NCBI GenBank assembly: GCA_022360075.1
Contig: JAKSDN010000105.1
Location: 1-22,746 of the forward strand
Direction of reading: 5' to 3'
Length of the DNA: 22,746 bases
DNA from: Kiloniellales bacterium
GTDB taxonomy: Bacteria; Pseudomonadota; Alphaproteobacteria; Kiloniellales; JAKSDN01
A model generated the notes under the pieces. It saw only the letters and a list, made by a program, of their open reading frames with translations. It had not been told where the DNA came from and searched no databases. Made by a program: the position numbers and the translations under genes. Below, one piece after another: positions 8,618 to 15,799 of the stretch (position 1 is its first letter; every line of letters starts with the position of its first letter).

Positions 8618-8983
8618 TCAGTCCGCAGCGGGGTCCCCGCCCGGACCTCCGCCGGCCTGCCGCAACAAGGCGTCGAGCTGTCCGCGCGCCTCTTCGGGCA
8701 AGCGGTCGATCGCATCCTGCAGCTCACCGAGCGCCCGGCGCAGGGCATAGACCTGATCGAGCAGTTGCAGGATCAAGGGCATCGCCTCTTCGTTCACGTC
8801 GAAATCGCGGCGCAGCTCGGCGATCAGCCGCAGGCGGGCGAGATCGATCTCGTCGAAGCGGTAGGAAGCCTCGGCCCCGCCGGCCTCGGCCTCGGGCAGC
8901 ACCCAGCGCTGCTCGATCCAACGCACCAGCTCGACGCGGCTGACGGAGATTTCGGTCAGGACCTGCTCGAAGGTGAGGGTCAT
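8618..8983 (-). CDS. cbpM: CbpM-like chaperone modulator (MerR-type helix-turn-helix fold)
   Basis: A 121-residue protein that begins MTLTFEQVLTEISVSRVELV and continues with the W-V-P...YRFDEIDLARLRLI pattern of CbpM. The family binds the J-domain of CbpA and restrains its co-chaperone activity. The C-terminal half is helical (LILQLLDQVYALRRALGELQ...). The ATG at 8983 lies only 13 bp after the cbpA stop codon, so the two are translated from one message, as in E. coli. The reading frame stays open upstream inside cbpA, but CbpM homology begins at this ATG. Slightly longer than E. coli CbpM because of a Gly/Pro/Ala-rich tail. Confidence 0.88.
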   Translation of the reverse strand: MTLTFEQVLTEISVSRVELVRWIEQRWVLPEAEAGGAEASYRFDEIDLARLRLIAELRRDFDVNEEAMPLILQLLDQVYALRRALGELQDAIDRLPEEARGQLDALLRQAGGGPGGDPAAD

Positions 8984-8996
8984 GCCGGCGCGCGCC

Positions 8997-9917
8997 TCAC
9001 AGGCCGGCCTTGCGGCGCGGGTCGTAGGGGTGGCGGGCGGACCAGCGCTCGACGAAGTCCTTGAACTCCTGGTCCTGGGATTCGGGCAGCATGATCTTGA
9101 GCTTGACGTACTGGTCGCCCGGCACCGCGCCCTTGCGCCCGGCCACGCCCTTGCCCTTGAGCCGCAAGGTCGTGCCGCTGTTGGCACCCGGCGGGACCTT
9201 GACCGCGACCCGGCCGTGGATCGTCGGCACCTCGACCGAGGCACCGGCCACGGCTTCGTGCAGGCTGATCGGCAGCTCGAGGTGGATGTCGCCGTCGCTG
9301 CGGGTGAAGGCGGGATGGGCCTCGACCTTGACCTTGATGAAGGCGTCGCCTGCCGGCGCGCCGCCGAGGCCAGGCATGCCTTGGCCTTTGAGGCGCAAAG
9401 TCTGCTCGTCCTCGGTGCCGGGCGGAATCGTGACGTCCAAGGTCTTGCCGTCGGCCAGTTCGAGCCGCCGCTTGGCGCCGCGGGCCGCGTCGAGAAAGCC
9501 GACGCTCACCTCGTAGGAGACGTCGGCGCCCTTGCGTCGCACCGTGCGGCCGCCGCCGCGCGGATCGCGCCGGCCGCCGAAGAACTCCGAGAAGATGTCG
9601 TCCAGGCCGTGGTCGAAGCGGAACTCGTGGGTGCTGTACTTCCGGCCGTCGCCGGCGTCGGCGTACTTGCGATAGAAGCCGCCGCGTCCGCCGGTCTCCT
9701 GCCCGCTCGCGTCGATCTCGCCGCGGTCGAAGCGCTTGCGCTTGTCGGCATCTCCCAGGATGGCGTAGGCCTGGGAGACCTCCTTGAAGCGCTGCTCGAC
9801 CTTGGTGTCGCCCGGGTTCAGGTCGGGGTGAAGCTGCTTGGCCAGCTTGCGGTAGGCCTGCTTGATGTCGTCCTGACTGGCCTTGCGGTCGACGCCCAGG
9901 ATTTTGTAGGGGTCCAT
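8997..9917 (-). CDS. cbpA: Curved-DNA-binding-protein-type DnaJ (CbpA), class II J-protein
   Basis: Co-chaperone that stimulates DnaK ATPase. The 306 residues start with a J-domain (about 3-68) carrying the essential HPD at 30-32. A Gly-rich linker follows (about 70-125), then two beta-rich substrate-binding domains (about 130-300) with the VTIPPGTEDEQTLRLKGQG and VKVPPGANSGTTLRLKGKG repeats. There is no Cys-rich zinc finger, which separates it from true DnaJ. It sits 13 bp upstream of its modulator gene cbpM. No strong ribosome site precedes the ATG; a GC-rich hairpin lies about 22 nt upstream. The neighbourhood with pdxH and fabI agrees with alphaproteobacterial gene order as I recall it. 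Confidence 0.93.
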   Translation of the reverse strand: MDPYKILGVDRKASQDDIKQAYRKLAKQLHPDLNPGDTKVEQRFKEVSQAYAILGDADKRKRFDRGEIDASGQETGGRGGFYRKYADAGDGRKYSTHEFRFDHGLDDIFSEFFGGRRDPRGGGRTVRRKGADVSYEVSVGFLDAARGAKRRLELADGKTLDVTIPPGTEDEQTLRLKGQGMPGLGGAPAGDAFIKVKVEAHPAFTRSDGDIHLELPISLHEAVAGASVEVPTIHGRVAVKVPPGANSGTTLRLKGKGVAGRKGAVPGDQYVKLKIMLPESQDQEFKDFVERWSARHPYDPRRKAGL

Positions 9918-9938
9918 GATCGTTCGTCGTTGCGGCTC

Positions 9939-9961
9939 GGCTCGGCAAGGATGCCCGAGCC
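9939..9961 (-). other. Hairpin in the 5' leader of cbpA
   Basis: Perfect 7-bp stem GGCTCGG/CCGAGCC (9939-9945 and 9955-9961) with a 9-nt loop, about 22 nt before the cbpA start. It could influence translation of the chaperone gene. It lacks the recognisable conserved bases of ROSE thermometers, so no class is assigned. Confidence 0.3.
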
Positions 9962-10012
9962 GGCGGCGATTCGCACTTCAAAAGGCAGCCGCGGCAGCCG
10001 GCACGCGGCGAA

Positions 10013-10034
10013 GTGGAGCGAGCTAGGCCTCCAC
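10013..10034 (-). terminator. Hairpin after the lipoprotein gene
   Basis: Stem GTGGAG/CTCCAC (10013-10018 and 10029-10034) with a 10-nt loop, 47 bp past the stop codon of the lipoprotein gene and upstream of cbpA. No U-tract. Plausible transcript end, weakly supported. Confidence 0.3.
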
Positions 10035-10080
10035 CTCGCCGACGCCGGGGCTGCGGCACGTCTTGGCCGTCGCTGGATCG

Positions 10081-10554
10081 CTAGCTGACGACCCGCCAGG
10101 TGCCGTCCTGCTGCCGGCAGGCGGTGCCAAAGGCGGTCTCGGTGCGGCCGCCGACGTTTACGGTCTGCTGGAACTCGCGGCAGTACTGGCCCGTGTTCGA
10201 GGTGCCGTCGCGCACCGCGGTGACGGCGCCCGAATTGCCGGTGTTGGGGTTGTTCCAGACGATGGTCTGGCCGATCGGCGCGGCGGAGGCCCGCTGCTGA
10301 GCCTGGGCAGCGCGCAGGCGGTCGACCTCGTCCATGGAGCGGCCGATCTCGCTGCCGGCCAGCCCGCCGAGAACGGCGCCGGCGGCGGTGAAGGCGAGCT
10401 GTCCGGTGCCCGAGCCGAACTGCGAGCCAAGGAGGCCGCCCAGCGCCGCGCCGCCGAGGCCGCCGATCGTCTGCTTCGTCCCGATTCCGCTCTGCGAGCA
10501 GGCGGCGACGGAAAGCGCCACGGCCGCCGCCACGAGCAGTGTCTTGAACCTCAT
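10081..10554 (-). CDS. Glycine-zipper outer-membrane lipoprotein, 17-kDa-antigen / RT0821-like
   Basis: A 157-residue envelope protein. The signal peptide ends in a lipobox LSVAAC, so Cys19 should be lipidated. Residues about 29-75 are a glycine zipper (repeated GGxxG/GxxxG, including IGGLGGAALGGLLG) of the Rickettsia 17-kDa antigen type. The C-terminal domain (about 90-157) holds two cysteines in GQYCREFQQTV and FGTACRQQDG and ends GTWRVVS, as in RT0821/Lpp0805-type surface proteins. Start chosen at 10554 because AGGGGCAAGGGAA precedes it and the lipobox then sits at the proper distance; the frame is open for another 30 codons upstream. It lies between cbpA and the divergent pdxH. Confidence 0.88.
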   Translation of the reverse strand: MRFKTLLVAAAVALSVAACSQSGIGTKQTIGGLGGAALGGLLGSQFGSGTGQLAFTAAGAVLGGLAGSEIGRSMDEVDRLRAAQAQQRASAAPIGQTIVWNNPNTGNSGAVTAVRDGTSNTGQYCREFQQTVNVGGRTETAFGTACRQQDGTWRVVS

Positions 10555-10772
10555 TTCCCTTGCCCCTTCTGCAATAGCGAATGCGGGGCGCCTTTCTGCC
10601 CCGAGCGTTGATGACGAGCTATACGCGACCGAGCCCGAAGTCATCCCCTTGACGGCCTATGTCCATGCGATGTCACAAGAACATGACTATGCTCCCCGCC
10701 TTTCAAGGGGTCTTGGTCTCGGTCTAAGCTGGCGCCGGTCCTGGCCCGAATGCGGAGCATCGCTGAACGCCC

Positions 10773-11366
10773 ATGTCGATCGACCCGAAAAGCGACGACC
10801 CTCTCGATCTTTTTGCCGAATGGCTCGCCGAGGCCGAAGCGAGCGAGCCCAACGATCCGAATGCCATGGCCCTGGCTACGGTCGGCCCGGACGGCCTGCC
10901 GTCGCTGCGCATGGTCTTGCTGAAGGGCTATGACGAGATGGGCTTCGTCTTCTACACCAACTTGGAGAGCCGCAAGGGCAGGCAGCTTCAAGAACGGCCT
11001 CTGGCGGGGCTGCTGTTTCACTGGAAGTCGCGGCGCCGGCAGGTGCGCATCGAGGGGCCGGTCACGCCAGTCAGCGACGAGGAGGCCGATGCCTACTTCG
11101 CCAGCCGGCCGCGGCAGAGCCAGATCGGCGCTTGGGCCAGCGACCAGTCACGGCCGCTTTCCGGTCGCTTCGAGCTGGAGAAGAGGGTCGCGCTCTGCGC
11201 CGCCAAGTACGCGATCGGTACGGTGCCGCGCCCGCCCCATTGGTCCGGATTCCGGGTTGCGCCGGGCCGGATCGAGTTCTGGCAGGACGGGGCGTTCAGG
11301 CTGCACGACCGCCTCGTCTATCATCGCGAAGCCGAGGGCTGGCGTACCGAGCGCCTCTTTCCTTAG
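10773..11366 (+). CDS. pdxH: Pyridoxamine/pyridoxine 5'-phosphate oxidase
   Basis: FMN enzyme that oxidises pyridoxamine- or pyridoxine-5'-phosphate to pyridoxal 5'-phosphate, the cofactor needed by the hemA and aminotransferase products at the right end of this window. The 197 residues contain the family blocks in order: [19 protein letters not shown] (47-65), [52 protein letters not shown] and the C-terminal RLHDR...WRTERLFP. It is about 20 residues shorter than the E. coli enzyme, mainly at the N-terminus, which is normal in alphaproteobacteria. No evident Shine-Dalgarno. Divergent from the lipoprotein gene across a 218-bp spacer. Confidence 0.97.
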   Translation: MSIDPKSDDPLDLFAEWLAEAEASEPNDPNAMALATVGPDGLPSLRMVLLKGYDEMGFVFYTNLESRKGRQLQERPLAGLLFHWKSRRRQVRIEGPVTPVSDEEADAYFASRPRQSQIGAWASDQSRPLSGRFELEKRVALCAAKYAIGTVPRPPHWSGFRVAPGRIEFWQDGAFRLHDRLVYHREAEGWRTERLFP

Positions 11367-11456
11367 CTCGCGCTTGAACGCAGGCTCGGGCGCACGGCGA
11401 TGCGCGCCGCACCTTGACGGGAGGAGGGCGGTCTGGGCATTTCCAACGAAGCGGGG

Positions 11457-12350
11457 TTGAACGCGGCCCGATCCGGCCGCTTGATGCGTGCGGCGACCTA
11501 CGCATCGGTCAGCGTGGCCAGCCTGCTGATCCTGGTCAAGGCGGCGGCCTGGTTCGCGACCGATTCGGTTTCCCTGCTCTCGACGCTCATCGACTCCTTG
11601 CTCGATGCCGTCGCCTCGCTGGTCAATCTCCTGGCGGTGCGCCAGGCCTTGGCGCCGGCGGACGCGGAGCATCGCTTCGGCCACGGCAAGGCCGAGCCGC
11701 TGGCCGCGCTCGGCCAGGCCGCTTTCATCGCAGGCTCGGCCGTCTTCCTGCTCTTCGAGGCCGGACAGCGGCTCTACGAGCCGCGCGCCGTCGAGCATGG
11801 CGACATCGGCATCGCCGTGATGGTCTTTTCGATCCTGGTCACCTTCGTCCTGGTGCGCTTCCAGACCTATGTCGTGCGCAAGACCGGGTCGCTCGCCATC
11901 AAGGCCGACTCGCTACACTTCGTCGGCGATCTGCTGGTGAACGCGGCGGTGATCGTCGCCTTGCTGCTCTCCTGGCGCCTGGGCTGGTCCTACGCCGACC
12001 CGCTGTTCGGCCTGGCGATTGCCGGCTACATCCTGCGCACCGCCTGGCGGATCGCGCGGGAGGCCTTGGACATGCTGATGGACCGCGAGCTGCCCGGCGC
12101 CGATCGCGACGAGATCGAGGCGATCGCCCTGGACCATCCCATGGTCGGCGCGATCAAAGATCTGCGCACCCGCGCGGCGGGCCCGACGATCTTCGTCAAC
12201 ATCGTCCTGCTGCTCGACGGCAAGTTGAGCCTGCACCAGGCCCATGAAGTCGCAGACGAGGTGGAGGCGGCGCTGCGCGCGCGCTACCCGGCGGCGGAGA
12301 TCCTGATTCATCAAGAGCCGGTGGACGATCGGGCTCCGAAACCGCACTGA
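11457..12350 (+). CDS. Cation diffusion facilitator, FieF/YiiP-like divalent-metal exporter
   Basis: Inner-membrane metal/proton antiporter that should export Zn2+, Fe2+ or similar ions. With the TTG at 11457 as residue 1 the metal-site residues fall at Asp46, Asp50 (IDSLLD in TM2), His154 and Asp158 (SLHFVGD in TM5), one residue from E. coli YiiP Asp45, Asp49, His153 and Asp157. The RFGHGKAE loop after TM2 is also present, and the soluble C-terminal domain carries HPMVGAIKDLRTR and AEILIHQEP. The start is unclear: the best ribosome site (GGGAGGAGGG, 11419-11428) lies 28 nt before the TTG. CTG 11433 or ATT 11439 in the same frame would be better spaced, and the first ATG is at 11484. About 297 residues as given. 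Confidence 0.9.
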   Translation: MNAARSGRLMRAATYASVSVASLLILVKAAAWFATDSVSLLSTLIDSLLDAVASLVNLLAVRQALAPADAEHRFGHGKAEPLAALGQAAFIAGSAVFLLFEAGQRLYEPRAVEHGDIGIAVMVFSILVTFVLVRFQTYVVRKTGSLAIKADSLHFVGDLLVNAAVIVALLLSWRLGWSYADPLFGLAIAGYILRTAWRIAREALDMLMDRELPGADRDEIEAIALDHPMVGAIKDLRTRAAGPTIFVNIVLLLDGKLSLHQAHEVADEVEAALRARYPAAEILIHQEPVDDRAPKPH

Positions 12351-12387
12351 GCGCGCCGACCCGGCGACGAATTCGCCGCGCCATCGC

Positions 12388-12401
12388 TTGACCTGGATCA
12401 A
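12388..12401 (+). promoter_or_regulatory. FNR/FixK-type binding site upstream of the universal stress gene
   Basis: TTGACCTGGATCAA matches the TTGAY-N4-RTCAA half-site pair of CRP/FNR-family oxygen regulators at all ten defined positions. Its centre is about 79 bp before the stress gene's start codon; a site at -41.5 would put the transcript start near 12436. FNR/ANR-controlled stress-protein genes are well known in proteobacteria. Confidence 0.65.
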
Positions 12402-12473
12402 TGAGACGATCGGCGCCCTCGTGGAGGCTCGATCGAGGCCCTTTCACCCGGACTACGGCGAGGACGGTCAATC

Positions 12474-13334
12474 TTGTACGCGATGCTCTTGGCGGTGATC
12501 GACGGCGGGGCGGACAGCGAATCCGTCGTCTCGACGGCGTTGCGGATCGGCCAGCGCTTCGGATCGCACGTCCAGATCCTGCATCCCCGGCCGCATGTCG
12601 CGCCCGCGGTTCCTATCGTGGCCGAAGGCTTCGCGGCCGGTGCGGTCACGCGCACGGTGGACGCGATCGAGGCGGCCGCGGAGGAGCGTGCCGCCGCTGC
12701 CCGCGCCGTCTATCAGAAGCTCTGCGTCGCGGCCGGCCTGCCCCTCGTCGAGAGCGGCAGCCGGAAGGCGGGATTCGCGGTCGGCTTCGAAGAGGTGACG
12801 GGCGATGCCGAGGCGACGGTCATCCGCTACGGCAGGCTCGCCGATCTGATCGTCCTCTCGCGGCCGGACGACACGAAGCGCGGCTTGCCCCTGGGGATCA
12901 TGGAGGCCGCGCTGTTCGAGACCGGCCGTCCGATCGTCGTCGCGCCCGCCGAGCCGAGGGAGATCGTCGCCGAGATCGTCGCGATCGGCTGGAATGACAC
13001 GCGGGAGTCGGCAAGGGCGCTCGGCGCGGCGATGCCCTTTCTGCTGAAGGCGGAGGGCATACACATCCTGAGCGTGCACGACGCCGGCTGCGAAGCCGAT
13101 CCGGTCGCGGTCGAGCGCTATCTGAGCCGGCAGGGGCTCTCAGCGGTGTCTCGGACCCTGGAGCCGGACTACAGGCCGATCGGCGAGCAGCTTCTTGACG
13201 AGGCCAAGGCCAGCAACGCGGATCTCCTGGTCATGGGCGGATACGGCCACAGCCGCCTGCGCGAGATGGTCCTTGGCGGGGCCACGCGTACGGTCATCGG
13301 GCAGGCGACGATCCCCGTCCTCATGGCGCACTGA
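12474..13334 (+). CDS. Universal stress protein, tandem-UspA type
   Basis: A 286-residue protein made of two UspA-like halves. The C-terminal half keeps the ATP-binding signature MGGYGHSRLREMVLGGATR (G-x2-G-x9-G), typical of Rossmann-like UspE-type proteins. The N-terminal half is degenerate: it has the sheet-helix layout and SRPDDTKRGLPLGIMEAAL but no clear nucleotide motif. Cytoplasmic; such proteins help survival under starvation or low oxygen. I take TTG 12474 because GAGGA lies 9-10 nt upstream; ATG 12483 is the alternative and gives a protein three residues shorter. The FNR-type site upstream suggests induction at low oxygen. The next two small genes may be read from the same promoter (75-bp gap). 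Confidence 0.9.
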   Translation: MYAMLLAVIDGGADSESVVSTALRIGQRFGSHVQILHPRPHVAPAVPIVAEGFAAGAVTRTVDAIEAAAEERAAAARAVYQKLCVAAGLPLVESGSRKAGFAVGFEEVTGDAEATVIRYGRLADLIVLSRPDDTKRGLPLGIMEAALFETGRPIVVAPAEPREIVAEIVAIGWNDTRESARALGAAMPFLLKAEGIHILSVHDAGCEADPVAVERYLSRQGLSAVSRTLEPDYRPIGEQLLDEAKASNADLLVMGGYGHSRLREMVLGGATRTVIGQATIPVLMAH

Positions 13335-13409
13335 GGCGGCGGTGGTGACGGCAAGCGAAGTTTCGAGAAAGAGCGGCGTATAGAAGACGCAAGCCAGGGA
13401 CGATAGCCA

Positions 13410-13718
13410 ATGTTGACGCTACAGGACTGCATCGCTCTAAGCGATTTGACGGAAGACGAGGTCGCGGCGGTTGCCGAGCACGAGCACCTGCCGCAGATCA
13501 TCGCCGCCGAGCTCGGCTTCTATCTGGTCCATCGCGAAGACGGCGTGCCGCTGCTCAAACGCATGATCATCGACGACATCGCCGCGGCGCGGCGGCGCGG
13601 CGATCTGAAGCACGCGCTCAAGCTGCGCCTGGTTCTGCACCACTTCATTCAGAGCCACCCGGAAACCGAAGCGCCCCGGGCCGGCGACTCACGGCAGGCA
13701 AAGGAGGTGTCCCGATGA
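13410..13718 (+). CDS. Conserved hypothetical protein, first gene of a coupled pair
   Basis: A 102-residue, largely helical, soluble protein without signal peptide or membrane segment. It has an acidic N-terminal part (LTEDEVAAVAEHEHLPQIIAAELG) and a basic middle (RGDLKHALKLRLVLHHFIQSHPE). The histidines around 48, 65 and 75 are not in a motif I recognise. I recall similar short proteins in other proteobacteria but no assigned function. GGGA precedes the ATG at a normal distance. Its stop overlaps the start of the next gene by ATGA, so the two are translationally coupled and their products may work together. Lies 75 bp after the universal stress gene. Confidence 0.8.
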   Translation: MLTLQDCIALSDLTEDEVAAVAEHEHLPQIIAAELGFYLVHREDGVPLLKRMIIDDIAAARRRGDLKHALKLRLVLHHFIQSHPETEAPRAGDSRQAKEVSR

Positions 13719-14107
13719 GCCTCAGCTCGATCAGGCTGGAACTGGCCCGCGATCAAGACTTCCCGGAAGGCAGTGCCAACCGCGGATACGAGCTGATGGT
13801 ACCGCTGGACGAAGCGGGTCGGATCGATGTCGAGCTGTGGCGCCGGGAGCGCAAGAACTGCCGGGTCTGGCGGTTCTGGGAAGGCGAGCCGGACGAATAC
13901 GGCCACTTGCGCCACACCCGCGGCGGGGCCTGGGCCTTCCACTACGACATAGAGGGTGATCCCGAAGACGACGAGACGGGATACCGCTTCGACAGCCACC
14001 TCTTCAAGGAAGGCGAATACATCTCGATTCGTGAGCACGACGGCGCCATGCGGACCTTCAAGGTGGTCTCGGTCAAGCCGGTCTGCGCCGCGCATTCGCA
14101 AAACTAG
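13715..14107 (+). CDS. Conserved hypothetical protein, second gene of a coupled pair
   Basis: A 130-residue soluble protein, rich in aromatic, acidic and basic residues, with no signal peptide. Notable stretches are RGYELMVPLDEAGRIDVELW, CRVWRFWEGEPDEYGHLRH, AWAFHYDIEGDPEDDETGYR and the C-terminal YISIREHDGAMRTFKVVSVK, which looks like a beta-rich fold. I do not recognise a named domain. Its ATG overlaps the previous stop (ATGA), and AGGAGG lies 8 nt upstream, a strong ribosome site inside the first gene. The pair follows a stress gene with an FNR-type site, so a role in low-oxygen physiology is possible but only inferred. Confidence 0.82.
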   Translation: MSLSSIRLELARDQDFPEGSANRGYELMVPLDEAGRIDVELWRRERKNCRVWRFWEGEPDEYGHLRHTRGGAWAFHYDIEGDPEDDETGYRFDSHLFKEGEYISIREHDGAMRTFKVVSVKPVCAAHSQN

Positions 14108-14202
14108 AGGTCGGGGCCGCAACTGGCGGTGCACCGCGAGGAAGGGCGCGCGCTCGGACATGAGCGCTGGCGCGCTCCCCGCTTTTGACTACACTCGCCG
14201 CC

Positions 14203-14943
14203 ATGGCGGAGACACGCAAAACGCTCATTCTGACCGGTGCGAGCCGGGGCATCGGCCATGCCACGGTCAAGCGCTTCAGCGACGAGGGCTGGCGCATCAT
14301 CACCTGCTCGCGCGACGACATTCCGCAAGAGTGTCAGCGCGACCCGAACTGGGCGCACCATATCACGGCCGACCTGGGCCAGGCCGAGAGCCTGGACGCC
14401 TTCGTGGAGGAGGCCAACGACTTCCTCGACGGCGGCGCGCTCGCCGCCCTCGTCAACAACGCCGCGGTCTCGCCCAAGACCCCTTACAAGGAGCGCCTGG
14501 GCATCCTCAACGGCGGCCTGGAGGGCTGGCGCGAGGTCTTCGAGCTCAACCTCTTCGCGCCGCTCGCCCTGGCACGGGGATTTGCCGTCCCCCTGCGCAA
14601 GGGCAATGGCGCGATCGTCAACATCACCTCGATCGCCGGCCACGCGATCCACCCCTTCGCCGGCTCGGCCTATTCGACCTCCAAGGCGGCGCTGTCCGCG
14701 CTGACCCGCGAGATGGCCGTCGAGTTCGCCGAAATCGGCGTGCGCGTCAATGCCGTCGCGCCGGGCGAGATCGAGACCGCGATGATCGGCGAGGAGTACG
14801 AGTCGCTGATCCCGCGCATCCCGATGCACCGCATGGGAAGGCCCGACGAGGTCGCCTCGGCGGTCTATCGGCTCTGCACGGAAGATTTCGGCTACGTCAC
14901 CGGCACCGAGGTCTTCGTGACCGGCGGACAGCACCTGTTCTGA
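14203..14943 (+). CDS. SDR-family NAD(P)-dependent oxidoreductase
   Basis: Classical short-chain dehydrogenase/reductase of 246 residues; the substrate is unknown. Visible motifs are TGASRGIG (11-18, cofactor loop), NNAA (85-88), the catalytic Ser143 in NITSIAG, and Tyr157 with Lys161 in YSTSK. NAVAPGEIETAMI and YVTGTEVFVTGGQHLF close the fold as in FabG-like enzymes. I start at ATG 14203; a TTG at 14185 would add six residues. Neither start has a Shine-Dalgarno, but TACACT ends 7 nt before the ATG and could be a -10 box for a leaderless message. It follows the hypothetical pair by 95 bp and converges on a PadR-like gene. Confidence 0.92.
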   Translation: MAETRKTLILTGASRGIGHATVKRFSDEGWRIITCSRDDIPQECQRDPNWAHHITADLGQAESLDAFVEEANDFLDGGALAALVNNAAVSPKTPYKERLGILNGGLEGWREVFELNLFAPLALARGFAVPLRKGNGAIVNITSIAGHAIHPFAGSAYSTSKAALSALTREMAVEFAEIGVRVNAVAPGEIETAMIGEEYESLIPRIPMHRMGRPDEVASAVYRLCTEDFGYVTGTEVFVTGGQHLF

Positions 14944-14985
14944 CTTAGGAGTCGGCGAGCGGCGCTCGACGCGCCTTCGATGGCG

Positions 14986-15534
14986 TCAGTCCAGCCCGGC
15001 GCGCAAGCTCTCGAGCCAGAGATGGCGGGTCCGGATCTGCGCGATGTCGTGGTCGAGCCACGCGACCAAATGGCCTTTGTCCTCGGCATGACTGCCGCGC
15101 AGCTCGGTCAGACGCGCGAGCTCGCGCTCGGACATCTCGATCAGGCCTTCGAGCTGTAGACGCTGCCCGTCGGCCGGCAGCAGGTGCAGGAACCGCATCT
15201 TCAAGGTCATGATGAGCTTGTTGATGTCGCTGACCGGCGGCCGCACGTTGGCGTTCAAAAGCCGGAGCAGCGCCGTACGGCCGGCATCGGTGATGCGCAG
15301 CAAAGGGTCGTCGCCGGCGCCGCTGGCAGCACCCTCGACCGGCTCGATCAAACCCTCGACCTTGAGCAACTCGAGCGGCGAGGCGACCAGATCGAGCGAC
15401 GGCCCGGTGACATGGGCCGTGAACTGGCGCACTTCGCTGGCCAAGGCGGCATAGCGCCGATCACCGTCGGCCAGAATGCCCAGAGCCAGCAAGCGCACGG
15501 CCTCGCTGGGGATCAAGGAGTTATCGCGGTACAT
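14986..15534 (-). CDS. PadR-like putative transcriptional regulator
   Basis: A 182-residue soluble protein. The N-terminal half (about 8-95: SEAVRLLALGILADG...LELLKVEGLIEP...LLRITDAGRTALLRLL) has the helix-helix-wing order of a winged helix, with the KVEGLIEP...ITDAGR pattern seen in PadR-type regulators. The C-terminal half is long and helical (LQLEGLIEMSERELARLTEL...), suited to dimerisation. AAGGGAGCG precedes the ATG. A Fur-like palindrome lies 71 bp upstream of its start, between it and the SCO gene, so it may be iron-controlled. Family assignment is by pattern only; DNA binding is inferred. Confidence 0.72.
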   Translation of the reverse strand: MYRDNSLIPSEAVRLLALGILADGDRRYAALASEVRQFTAHVTGPSLDLVASPLELLKVEGLIEPVEGAASGAGDDPLLRITDAGRTALLRLLNANVRPPVSDINKLIMTLKMRFLHLLPADGQRLQLEGLIEMSERELARLTELRGSHAEDKGHLVAWLDHDIAQIRTRHLWLESLRAGLD

Positions 15535-15604
15535 GATCGCTCCCTTGTGATCGGTCCCTTCTAAAGTATGCCTCCAAGATCTTTCTGTCCAGGAAAATAG
15601 CGCG

Positions 15605-15623
15605 AATGAGAAGCATTCTCATT
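15605..15623. promoter_or_regulatory. Fur-like palindrome
   Basis: AATGAGAAGCATTCTCATT: two perfect 8-bp inverted arms around GCA. It closely resembles the Fur-box style of TGAGAAT-like half-sites in 7-1-7 spacing. It stands in the 265-bp spacer between the PadR-like gene (minus) and the SCO gene (plus). On the minus strand TATTTT follows closely and could be a -10 box. It could also be a site for another metal regulator (Irr, Zur or Mur). Confidence 0.55.
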
Positions 15624-15799
15624 TAGAGGTGCGATGAAATCGTTAAGGCTTCTTCATACCTCGCAACGCTGTGATCGGGGCTGGATTGCCGGATGGTGAA
15701 GCGCTGCCTACCTTTGCTGAAGCCCATGGAGCCGGGCTTGCCGACTCGAGAAGCGCCAGGAACGTCGGGCGGGCGCTCAGGCTGAAGAGGAGCGCGGGC

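Noticed and set aside
8996..9244. Upstream extension of cbpM in an open frame
   Set aside because: The extra sequence is inside cbpA in another frame; CbpM homology starts at ATG 8983, 13 bp after the cbpA stop.
9918..10080. CIRCE or clear sigma-32 promoter before cbpA
   Set aside because: No TTAGCACTC-N9-GAGTGCTAA and no convincing CTTGAA...CCCCAT pair was found; only a GC-rich hairpin is present.
10555..10772. sRNA or riboswitch in the lipoprotein/pdxH spacer
   Set aside because: There is a small CGGGGC/GCCCCG stem (10584-10603) but no recognisable riboswitch core, and no clear promoter-terminator pair.
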